Source of the DNA: Candidatus Sabulitectum sp.
GTDB taxonomy: Bacteria; Fermentibacterota; Fermentibacteria; Fermentibacterales; JCC-6
NCBI GenBank assembly: GCA_021107435.1
Contig: JAIOSV010000057.1
Coordinates: 1 to 62,894 of the forward strand
Direction of reading: 5' to 3'
Length of the DNA stretch: 62,894 nt
A program made the position numbers and the translations under genes. The notes under the pieces were generated by a model. The model was not told the origin of the DNA. It did no database searches and saw nothing but the letters and a program-made list of their open reading frames with translations. Shown in pieces: positions 52,210-59,553 of the stretch; position 1 is the stretch's first letter; each line of letters starts with the position of its first letter.

Positions 52210-52238
52210 TTGACAGCCGTGATATCAACGGATATACT
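52210..52238 (+). promoter_or_regulatory. Promoter of TPR/CxxC gene 2
   Basis: TTGACA (52210-52215), a 17-base spacer and TATACT (52233-52238). The spacer and flanks match the promoter at 57956-57984 (ATTGACAGCC at the -35 and GGATATA at the -10 in both). Confidence 0.75.
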
Positions 52239-52249
52239 GCTTTTGAGAA

Positions 52250-52330
52250 GCTGAATTACTGTACTGTGAATTGCCTTTCTTTTCTCTCTGCGGAGAGGAT
52301 GAACTTTTCGGGAGTTGCGAGGTGTACTAC
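52250..52330 (+). promoter_or_regulatory. Conserved 5' leader of TPR/CxxC gene 2
   Basis: The ~80-base leader shares the blocks TTGCCTTTCTTTTC, CTCTGCGG and GTTGCGAGGT, in the same order, with the leader of the 58072 gene, while bases between them differ. It ends in the AGGT ribosome site. Conservation of blocks beyond the promoter may mean either a recent duplication or an RNA-level control element. Confidence 0.5.
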
Positions 52331-53677
52331 ATGCCTGCTGAAGAAATTATTGCATTGAAGGAAGATCTGGAAAGACTCAGATCCGGTCCTGAATGTTCGG
52401 AACTTGTGGAAGCATTGAACAAGCTAGCTTATGCCGAGCTGCACTTCGATCCGGAGAAATCGGAAGCTCTTGCTCTGGAAGCGCAGAATCTCGCGAAGAA
52501 GCAGGGAATTCTTATTGAACAGGCAAGAAGCTTCACGACACTGGGAACTCTCAATCTTGAAGCGGGAAACTTTGCTGAAGCGATGTCGTACTGCCGAAAG
52601 TCCATGAAAACTTATGAGGAACTCGGCGACAAGGAAGGTATGGCTTCCGTGCACTCCACGATAGCTGCAGCGTACAAGGCTCAGGGTATGATTGACAAGG
52701 CTCTTGAGCACTTCCACGAATCTCTCAGGCAGAATCAGGAAATCGGGGCGGACAAAGATGAACTTGCCCGATGCCACTTCAACATAGGCGCATGTTACAG
52801 TGCAGTACAACGTCTTGATCTGGCGCAAACTTCCTACGAGTACACGCGAGAAATCTGGGAGGAATCCGGCGACCGCACAAAACTGGCATACCTCTACCAC
52901 AACATAGGTTCCCTGTTCGGAAAGAAAGAAGAGCTGGACAGTGCCCGTGAGTATTTTCAAAAAGCCCTTGATATCAGGGAAGACATGGGAAACAAAACGG
53001 GTACAGCAAGCACTCTGGCCAATCTGGGAATCATGCACGAAAAACTTAATGATATCGAGTCAGCTCTCAGCTGCTTCAGCAGAAGCATTGAACTCTATAA
53101 GAGTGTCGGCAACCGTAGAGGAGTTGCCTACGCAAGCAGTTTCATCGGCGCGACATATACCAAACTGGGGCGTCTTGATGAAGCTGAAGAGTTTATCGGG
53201 AAAGCCCTGGAGATTACAAGGAATCTGAAACTGAAAGATCTGGAAATACACTGCCTGGATAAGATAACGGACCTTTATGAAGCGAAGGGAGATCTGAAAA
53301 AAGCACTGATGTACTCCCTGGAACGGAATACAAATCTGGAAGAACACATGAACGAAAAGAGCATAGAGAAAATCGCGCTGCTTCAGGTTCAATTCGAGAC
53401 AGAAAAGAAGGAAAGAGAAGCTGAAATCTATCGTCTGAAAAATGTGGATCTTTCAACGAAGAACGATCAGCTTCGTGAAGCCATGGCGCATGTGAAGAAA
53501 CTGCAGGGTATGCTGCCAATCTGCGCTCACTGCAAAAAGGTCAGGGACGATGACGGTTACTGGCAGCAGATCGAGTCCTACATCTCCGATCACTCCGGTG
53601 CCAGATTCAGCCACGGGATATGCCCGGAGTGCTCAGTAAAACTTTTCGGCAAAGGCTACATCCCAAAGCTGAGTTAG
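52331..53677 (+). CDS. TPR/coiled-coil protein with C-terminal CxxC-CxxC domain (locus B, copy 1)
   Basis: Cytoplasmic protein of 448 residues, paralog of those at 12998 and 58072. N-terminal helix ALKEDLERLRSGPECSELVE, about seven TPR units (residues ~45-340; GMASVHSTIAAAYKAQG, RCHFNIGACYSAVQRLDLAQ, TASTLANLGIMHEKL), a coiled coil (LQVQFETEKKEREAEIYRL) and the finger module with C398/C401 and C431/C434. The start MPAEEII at 52331 aligns with MPTELII of the other copy; the frame extends to 52271 inside the leader. It is followed by a secreted-protein gene on the same strand, 77 bases on. Confidence 0.86.
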   Translation: MPAEEIIALKEDLERLRSGPECSELVEALNKLAYAELHFDPEKSEALALEAQNLAKKQGILIEQARSFTTLGTLNLEAGNFAEAMSYCRKSMKTYEELGDKEGMASVHSTIAAAYKAQGMIDKALEHFHESLRQNQEIGADKDELARCHFNIGACYSAVQRLDLAQTSYEYTREIWEESGDRTKLAYLYHNIGSLFGKKEELDSAREYFQKALDIREDMGNKTGTASTLANLGIMHEKLNDIESALSCFSRSIELYKSVGNRRGVAYASSFIGATYTKLGRLDEAEEFIGKALEITRNLKLKDLEIHCLDKITDLYEAKGDLKKALMYSLERNTNLEEHMNEKSIEKIALLQVQFETEKKEREAEIYRLKNVDLSTKNDQLREAMAHVKKLQGMLPICAHCKKVRDDDGYWQQIESYISDHSGARFSHGICPECSVKLFGKGYIPKLS

Positions 53678-53754
53678 AGTATAATGCCGTATAAACTTGA
53701 TCTTTCTCTTTAACACCTGCTTTCAAACAACCTCCCGGTGAAAGGGTCACCATC

Positions 53755-54447
53755 ATGAAAATAATACTTTGTCTCTGTATTTTTCCCGGCATTCTGCTGG
53801 CAGCTAACTTCTCCGACAATTTTGATGAATACTCTCCTTCAGACGATCTGGGAGATTCCATATACTGGCTCAGACTCGATCCAGGCGGTAATCTCGTTGC
53901 TGCCGATGACAGCGGCAACATGATCGTTGAAGCGATCTGGAACACTTACAACTACATGGCTTATGCCTGCCTGGGATCTCTGGTCTGGTCCGACGGGGAG
54001 ATCAGCACCGACATAAGGTTCAACGGAACAGAAACGGTCTTCGGTCTCCTGGCGCGGGTAAACCCCCTGACAGGAGAGTGTTACATAGGAGGTATCTATC
54101 CGGTCTATCCCCCCATCGGCGCCACGGTCATCGTGTACGTGAACACAACCGGGGATTTCACCATTCTTGCCAACGATTACTTCTATCCTCTGAATGAGAA
54201 CACCTGGTACAACATGTCCTTCGAGGTTACCGGCAGCAATCCTGTTAATCTGAAGGTTTCAATTGACGGCACAGCTAACTCGGAAGTCCAGGACAGTACC
54301 TACGATCTCAATACAGGTATGGCTGGACTGGGAGGCAGTTACGAAGGAGCAGCGCCAACCTTCCACCTTGACAACTTCAGTGTTCTGGACTATGCCTCCG
54401 ACCTGGCAAGCACCACCTTCGGCGGGATAAAAGCCCTCTTCAGGTAA
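53755..54447 (+). CDS. Small secreted LamG-like protein, locus B paralog 1
   Basis: Exported protein of 230 residues, signal peptide MKIILCLCIFPGILLAANF. The mature part looks like a single jelly-roll of the LamG/DUF1080 type: FSDNFDEYSPSDDLGDS at the start, SDGEISTDIRF, ENTWYNMSFEVTG, VNLKVSIDGT and FHLDNFSVLDY near the end. It would bind or act on a glycan outside the cell. The C-terminus reads TTFGGIKALFR, the short terminal motif discussed in the findings. The paralog at 55645 is about half identical by eye. It could be cotranscribed with the TPR gene upstream. Confidence 0.78.
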   Translation: MKIILCLCIFPGILLAANFSDNFDEYSPSDDLGDSIYWLRLDPGGNLVAADDSGNMIVEAIWNTYNYMAYACLGSLVWSDGEISTDIRFNGTETVFGLLARVNPLTGECYIGGIYPVYPPIGATVIVYVNTTGDFTILANDYFYPLNENTWYNMSFEVTGSNPVNLKVSIDGTANSEVQDSTYDLNTGMAGLGGSYEGAAPTFHLDNFSVLDYASDLASTTFGGIKALFR

Positions 54448-54470
54448 CAGTTCAGAAACCGCCCCGCTAC

Positions 54471-55475
54471 TTACTCTACCACCACAAAACGCTGAGTGGC
54501 ACTGAAATCACCTGATGTAAAGGAACAGAAGTATATACCGGGAGAAAAACTCCCCAGCAGGATCTCATTGAATCCTCCGATCAGCAAATCTGTGGTTATC
54601 CCCGTAATGATTCTTCCTCTTACATCGTACAGCTGAACAGCAATACAACCCTCTGAGGCAAGGTGCAGGGATAGATAGGCGTCAGCACCGGCACGAACCG
54701 GATTCGGATAAACGCCAAAACCCACAGGGTTGCTAATACCGTATGATTCCTCTTCAACGCCCCCCATATTTACACAGTACCGGTGTATCATTCCCATGTC
54801 AGGGTCACTGAAGTAAATTCTGCTGCAGTCTACTGATGCAACCCCAACAGCACTTGCATAATCACCGTCACCAAGAGATTCATACGAGGTTGCATCATAG
54901 TAGAAATGTACTGGAGATACCTCATCATTACACGCTACAGGAATCTTTTCTTCGTCCCATCCGATACCGTGCACTTCAATATCATCCGAAATGGTAAACT
55001 GATACTCAACAGGTTCACTGCCGAATGGCCTTTTCACGGTGTATATGGATCTGTCGGATGAATCCAGTATCATCAGATATCCGAAAGACAATGCAGGTCC
55101 AATTTCCAATCCCGAAATACACTGTATACCGCTGTCGGAGAAATCCCAGGTTCCCAGCAGATTGCCGTCAGAGTCAATGGAATGCACTATCGCAGTTCCG
55201 CTTTCAGCAAGCCAGAAAGTGTCACAGGCCGTTGATGGCACCATTCCCAATCCCACCGGCGGATTGGGCAAAGGAGGCAGTATCACTGTCTCAAACAACT
55301 CCCCCGTCCACCCGTTAACTCCATAGATCACGCAATCCAGTGAATCAAGAGCCCATACATGTCCAGCAAAAGCAAGACCTGAAATGTTCTCACTGGGCGC
55401 GGGAAAACTCACTTCAATGAATTGAGCGTTTGCCGAGAAGGATAATAGAATAAGAAAGTTAAGCAAATAACGCAT
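54471..55475 (-). CDS. Secreted propeller-like protein with T9SS C-terminal sorting domain
   Basis: Exported protein of 334 residues. Signal peptide MRYLLNFLILLSFSANAQ. Residues ~25-250 contain repeats of a six-bladed-propeller kind (GLAFAGHVWALDSLDCVIYGVNG in pieces; DTFWLAESGTAIVHSIDSDG; YLMILDSSDRSIYTV). The final ~80 residues are a type A-like sorting domain (VYPNPVRAG, LYDVRGRIITG, FSPGIYFCSF, terminal QRFVVVE). ATG 55475 follows AGGAGGTG; the frame extends to 55532 without a site. It lies convergent between the two LamG-like paralogs. Confidence 0.84.
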   Translation of the reverse strand: MRYLLNFLILLSFSANAQFIEVSFPAPSENISGLAFAGHVWALDSLDCVIYGVNGWTGELFETVILPPLPNPPVGLGMVPSTACDTFWLAESGTAIVHSIDSDGNLLGTWDFSDSGIQCISGLEIGPALSFGYLMILDSSDRSIYTVKRPFGSEPVEYQFTISDDIEVHGIGWDEEKIPVACNDEVSPVHFYYDATSYESLGDGDYASAVGVASVDCSRIYFSDPDMGMIHRYCVNMGGVEEESYGISNPVGFGVYPNPVRAGADAYLSLHLASEGCIAVQLYDVRGRIITGITTDLLIGGFNEILLGSFSPGIYFCSFTSGDFSATQRFVVVE

Positions 55476-55573
55476 GTTACACCTCCTGGTCGAGTACACC
55501 TTCAAAGTAAATTGATTTTCAATGAAAGTCAAGGCTGCTTATACTCCATATCACACAGACTTACCTATTTAGC

Positions 55574-55602
55574 TTGACCTGAGGCAGCGAAGAGCATATT
55601 AT
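55574..55602 (+). promoter_or_regulatory. Promoter of the 55645 gene
   Basis: TTGACC (55574-55579), a 17-base spacer and TATTAT (55597-55602), each matching consensus at five of six positions, 42 bases before the start codon. Confidence 0.7.
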
Positions 55603-55644
55603 GCGAATGTAACTGAACAGCCATTTGATGAAGGGATTTCAGTC

Positions 55645-56343
55645 ATGAAAATTATACTCTTCTCCGGCATTTTTATCCTTCCAGCAGTTCTCTTAGCCAT
55701 AAACTTCTTTGATGATTTCAACTCGTATACACCGGGAGACGATCTGGCAAACTCAGCATTCTGGTTCAAGGCAGACTCCTGTGGAAACCTGACAGTAACC
55801 AGTGACGGCGGCAACATGATTGTAGAAACAGTCTGGAACAGTTACCATTTTCTGGCTTATGCATGCCTGGGATCTGCTGTAATCTCAGACGGTGAAATAG
55901 AAGCCGATATGAAGTTCACCGGCATGGAAACATCCTGCGGGCTGCTGTCAAGAATTAATGACTCAACCGGTGAGAGCTACATTGGCGGTATCTACTCAGC
56001 CTACCCCTCCATTGGCATTACAGTCATTGCATATGTTGACGCAAACGGAAGCTATACCACTCTTGTCAATGACTACTACTATCCTCTTAACGAAAACACA
56101 TGGTACACTGTGTCTTTTGAGGTAAGCGGCAACAATCCTGTAGAACTGAGTGTTTCCGTCAACGGCACTGAAAATTCCACCTTTCAGGATAGCACTTACA
56201 ACCTGAGTGCAGGTCTTGTAGGGCTGGGAAGCGCCTATAATGGTGCTATGCCGGTATTCTACATCGACAACTTTACAGTTACCGATTACGCCACCGCTCT
56301 GTCTGCTCTTACCTTCGCCGGAATAAAAGCTCTTTTCAGGTAA
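55645..56343 (+). CDS. Small secreted LamG-like protein, locus B paralog 2
   Basis: Exported protein of 232 residues, paralog of 53755-54447 along its whole length (FFDDFNSYTPGDDLANS, AYACLGSAVISDGEIEADMKF in pieces, IGGIYSAYPSIG, YYYPLNENTWYTVSFEVSG, LVGLGSAYNGAMPVF, IDNFTVTDYA). The signal peptide is MKIILFSGIFILPAVLLA. The C-terminus is LTFAGIKALFR. It has its own promoter, unlike paralog 1, so the two may be expressed under different conditions. Binding of an extracellular glycan is inferred from the fold. Confidence 0.78.
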   Translation: MKIILFSGIFILPAVLLAINFFDDFNSYTPGDDLANSAFWFKADSCGNLTVTSDGGNMIVETVWNSYHFLAYACLGSAVISDGEIEADMKFTGMETSCGLLSRINDSTGESYIGGIYSAYPSIGITVIAYVDANGSYTTLVNDYYYPLNENTWYTVSFEVSGNNPVELSVSVNGTENSTFQDSTYNLSAGLVGLGSAYNGAMPVFYIDNFTVTDYATALSALTFAGIKALFR

Positions 56344-56432
56344 GAACAGGGACTGTCACATTGTTACTGTTATACACTTCATGAAAGTAACCTGCATAAA
56401 TATCCGAATTGCACATACCACTTCAGCCGCAG

Positions 56433-57545
56433 TCAGTATCCTTTCCATATCAGCCATGATCCGAAGAATGGATTCGCCAGTCTGTATGTTCCTTTGTGAC
56501 GATAGATGATTTTCAGTTTAACAAGGCGCTTGAGGGCTGCCTGCACCGATGATGTTGTTCGAATCCCTGTTTTCTCCAGAAATTCTGATGAAAGAGGTTT
56601 AACAGAGTCCGTTTCGGCGAGCCCGGCAAGACACCTCAGCTGCTGTCCTGTGATACTTATCAGTGTAGCTTCGTATGCCTTTCTCTCACGGGCGAATATC
56701 ATATTCAGACCGGCAGGCAGATGCTTCTCTGTTACCGGTTCGCCAGCGGATGTCACATCCCAGATACATGCGCAGAGTTCCTGTACATCACCCGGTATGC
56801 TGCCAGCCATACGGATAACAGCTTCAACAGTTTCAGTTGAAATGCTCCTTTTGCCCGATAGGAATTTCCTTTTAAGAAAAGGTATAAATGCGGTATCATC
56901 GATAAACCCCACTTCCAGTGAAGCTGCTGATTTGAAGAAAGGACTCAAGGGATCTGTAAAAATGCCGTTCATCTGGTTCCTGACACTACCGGCAAAAAAG
57001 TAGGTGATATTTGTCTGGAACTGTATTCTGCTTCTCAGCAATGCAAGGGCTCTGTCCGACTCGCGAAGATTGAGAACATCCTGGAACTCGTCGAAGGCAA
57101 CCACAAGTTTCTTTTTCCTGACCAGTTCTGCGATCAGGTCAAGAATCCCTTCGATTGTGTCCGGTTTCATTCCGATTCTTGAATCGAAGGACACAGTTGG
57201 AAACCCTGTGATCGGATCAATCGACAGAGAAGGTCTGAGATGAGAAAGTGTACTTAAAAGCTTCTTCTGAAAAGATACCCTCCGTTCCGCCCTGACGATG
57301 GATGTTATCATCCGTCTGCACAGATCATCAATTGTTTTCACTTCGAGCAGATCGATATAAAGGAGTTTATAACCCGACAGTTTTCTAACGGCTTCGTGTA
57401 TCAGAGATGTTTTTCCAGTCCGTCTCTCGCCCTGCAGAAAAACATTCTGCCTTGACTCTGCAAAATTCATAAGCTGTCTAAGCAGCAGGGGTCTGGAGCA
57501 GAAATCCCTTTTGCTCACAACCTGACCATACCTGAAAGGATTCAT
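56433..57545 (-). CDS. AAA-type (archaeal-ATPase-like) ATPase with C-terminal winged helix
   Basis: Protein of 370 residues. It opens NPFRYGQVVSKRDFCSRPLLLRQL, the usual N-terminus of this family, then Walker A (LQGERRTGKTSLI near residue 35) and Walker B VVAFDEFQDVLNL near residue 160. A sensor-1-like FFAGSVRNQM (near residue 195), GSIPGDVQEL and a C-terminal winged helix (SSVQAALKRLVKLKIIYRHKGTYRLANPFF in pieces) follow. Relatives are STAND/MNS-clade ATPases often linked to mobile elements or signal transduction. The start is ATG 57545 with GAGGAGGT upstream. It lies between the two halves of locus B and has its own operator array. Confidence 0.85.
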   Translation of the reverse strand: MNPFRYGQVVSKRDFCSRPLLLRQLMNFAESRQNVFLQGERRTGKTSLIHEAVRKLSGYKLLYIDLLEVKTIDDLCRRMITSIVRAERRVSFQKKLLSTLSHLRPSLSIDPITGFPTVSFDSRIGMKPDTIEGILDLIAELVRKKKLVVAFDEFQDVLNLRESDRALALLRSRIQFQTNITYFFAGSVRNQMNGIFTDPLSPFFKSAASLEVGFIDDTAFIPFLKRKFLSGKRSISTETVEAVIRMAGSIPGDVQELCACIWDVTSAGEPVTEKHLPAGLNMIFARERKAYEATLISITGQQLRCLAGLAETDSVKPLSSEFLEKTGIRTTSSVQAALKRLVKLKIIYRHKGTYRLANPFFGSWLIWKGY

Positions 57546-57572
57546 CCGGTACCTCCTCATTATGTAGATTAA

Positions 57573-57607
57573 CATAACGCTATTTAACGTTATGTCATAT
57601 AGCGTTA
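57573..57607. promoter_or_regulatory. Triple TAACGYTAT operator-like array
   Basis: Three copies of TAACG(C/T)TAT lie just upstream of the ATPase gene: 57575-57583 and 57585-57593 in plus orientation, and 57599-57607 inverted. They create two overlapping palindromes (CATAACG with CGTTATG, and TAACGCTAT with ATAGCGTTA). A weak minus-strand promoter (TTGTAA, 17 bases, TTAAAT) runs through the array, so a bound protein would probably repress the ATPase gene. Confidence 0.55.
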
Positions 57608-57955
57608 CAAATGAAATCGAGAAGTGGGTTTCCCAATAGATATTGTTGAATACACTTCTGGTGTATCTCTCCGTATACTGGAAGCTTCGTTATCAGCACA
57701 GCATTCTTTCGGTACATCGAAAGTTCATCATGATCAATAACTGTAAACACTCTAAAGCAATTCTTTCAGTCTCCCCTGCTGCATTCCGGTAAGTCGATAT
57801 TCATCCAGACTATTCTTTGCCCTCCCCGGACTTTGAGAACAATTCAGCAGTATCAGGCCTGCCAAAAAATACTTTGCAGGTATGACTCTGTTTCAAGCTC
57901 CCGGATATTTGAGATCTCGAAACGATCTGTCTCAGAAAGTCGCTCCGTCAAATGA
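57608..57955. other. Intergenic region
   Basis: About 350 bases between the operator array and the promoter of the next TPR gene. I see no gene, no tRNA-like fold and no T-tract hairpin. Confidence 0.4.
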
Positions 57956-57984
57956 TTGACAGCCAAAATACCAATGGATATAAT
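57956..57984 (+). promoter_or_regulatory. Consensus promoter of TPR/CxxC gene 3
   Basis: TTGACA (57956-57961), a 17-base spacer and TATAAT (57979-57984): both hexamers are perfect consensus. The flanks match those of the 52210-52238 promoter. Confidence 0.85.
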
Positions 57985-57989
57985 GTCTT

Positions 57990-58071
57990 CAGGCGACCGG
58001 ATTGCCGGATGGAAGTTGCCTTTCTTTTCGCTCTGCGGTAGAACGACCTAAGAGGTTGCGAGGTATATGTT
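57990..58071 (+). promoter_or_regulatory. Conserved 5' leader of TPR/CxxC gene 3
   Basis: This leader carries the blocks TTGCCTTTCTTTTC, CTCTGCGG and GTTGCGAGGT also found before the 52331 gene, with different bases between them. Its length (~80 bases) is also the same. Confidence 0.5.
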
Positions 58072-59412
58072 ATGCCTACTGAACTAATTATTGTGCTGGA
58101 AAGGGAACTGGAAAAACTCAGATCCGGTCCCTCCTGTTCGAAGCTTGTTGAAACACTGAATAATCTTGCTTTTGCTGTATTGCATTTCGATCCAGGCAAA
58201 TCCGAAACCCTTGCCCTGGAAGCACAGAATCTTGCTGAAAAGCAGGAACTCCCTTTTGAACAGGCCAGGAGTTTTACTACACTTGGAACAATTAATCTTG
58301 AAGCGGGGAATTTTGCAGAGGCGATGTCATTCTGCATGAAGTCCATGAATATCTATGAGAGACTTGAGGACTGTAACGGGCGGGCTTCTGTACACGGCAC
58401 AATGGCCGCTGCGTACAGAAATCAGGGCTCTATTGACAAAGCCCTTGAACACTACCACATGTCTCTAAAGCTGAAACAGGAGTGCTGTGCAGGCAAAGAT
58501 GAACTTGCACGATGCTACTTCAACATCGGTTCATGCTACAGTACTCTGCTTCATCTGGATCTGGCGCAATCATTTTATGAATACGCACAGAAGATCTGGG
58601 AAGAATCCGGCGAGCGTTCGATATTGGCATACCTCTACAACAACATCGGTTCTCTGTTTGGGAGAAAAGGAGAACTGAACAAAGCCCGGGACTACTTCCG
58701 GAAAGCTCTTGCTATTAGAGAAGATACAGGGGACAAAAAGGGTACGGCGAGCACTCTTGGAAATCTCGGAAGCCTGCATGAGAAATTCGAAGACAACGAA
58801 TCAGCTTTGACCTGCTTCACCAGAAGCCTTACTCTCTATGAAGATATCGGCAACTTGAGAGGAGTCGCCTACACATGCGGTTGTATCGGCGGAATATATA
58901 CTTCGCTGGGACGCCTTGATGAAGCAGAGGAACTTATCAGAAGAGGCCTCGAAATAACGATAAATCTCAAGGTAAAAGACTGGGAAATACACTGTCTGGA
59001 AAAGATGACGAACCTGTACGATGCAAAAGGGGATCTCAAGAAGGCGCTGCTGAACTCCAGAAGACTGAACAAGAAACTGGAGGAGCACCTGAATGAAAAG
59101 AGTATGGAGAAGATCGCTTTGCTTCAAGTTCAGTTTGAGACGGAGAAGAAGGAAAAGGAAGCCGAAATCTTTCGCCTGAAAAATGTGGAGCTCTCCAGCA
59201 AAAACACCCAGCTTCGCGACGCGCTGGCGCATGTTAAAAAGCTGCAGGGTATGCTGCCTATCTGCGCTCATTGTAAAAAGGTCAGAGATGATGACGGTTA
59301 CTGGCAGCAGATAGAGTCATACATTTCCACTCATTCCGATGCCCAGTTCACCCATGGGATATGTCCCGAGTGTTTAGTCAAGCTCTTCGGCAAACACTAT
59401 TCCCTGGGATAA
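58072..59412 (+). CDS. TPR/coiled-coil protein with C-terminal CxxC-CxxC domain (locus B, copy 2)
   Basis: Cytoplasmic protein of 446 residues, closest to the 52331 copy and also related to 12998. N-terminal helix IVLERELEKLRSGPSCSKLVE, about seven TPR units (ASVHGTMAAAYRNQG, RCYFNIGSCYSTLLHLDLAQ, TASTLGNLGSLHEKF), a coiled coil (LQVQFETEKKEKEAEIFRL) and the C398/C401, C431/C434 module (LPICAHCKKVRDD, GYWQQIESYI, HGICPEC). It has no enzyme domain, membrane segment or DNA-binding motif. A TPR sensor or scaffold is likely; the partner is unknown. ATG 58072 follows GCGAGGT. Confidence 0.87.
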   Translation: MPTELIIVLERELEKLRSGPSCSKLVETLNNLAFAVLHFDPGKSETLALEAQNLAEKQELPFEQARSFTTLGTINLEAGNFAEAMSFCMKSMNIYERLEDCNGRASVHGTMAAAYRNQGSIDKALEHYHMSLKLKQECCAGKDELARCYFNIGSCYSTLLHLDLAQSFYEYAQKIWEESGERSILAYLYNNIGSLFGRKGELNKARDYFRKALAIREDTGDKKGTASTLGNLGSLHEKFEDNESALTCFTRSLTLYEDIGNLRGVAYTCGCIGGIYTSLGRLDEAEELIRRGLEITINLKVKDWEIHCLEKMTNLYDAKGDLKKALLNSRRLNKKLEEHLNEKSMEKIALLQVQFETEKKEKEAEIFRLKNVELSSKNTQLRDALAHVKKLQGMLPICAHCKKVRDDDGYWQQIESYISTHSDAQFTHGICPECLVKLFGKHYSLG

Positions 59413-59492
59413 ATTCGGGGTCCATTTCTACGCAGAATTGCGAACACCAAGAGGCAAAGGGTGTTAAAGAACAGGGTAGCCAATCAACACCT

Positions 59493-59532
59493 ATGAGGCC
59501 TACCTTTGTCAAGGGGTAAAGGTAGACCTCAT
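59493..59532. terminator. Long inverted repeat, probable bidirectional terminator
   Basis: ATGAGG-x-CTACCTTT and AAAGGTAG-x-CCTCAT form a 15-position stem with one mismatch around a 10-base loop, between the convergent 58072 and 59554 genes. There is no long T tract on either side, so termination is inferred from stem strength and position. A small mobile-element remnant is an alternative. Confidence 0.5.
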
Positions 59533-59553
59533 GAGAGTTTATGCTGTACAGAC

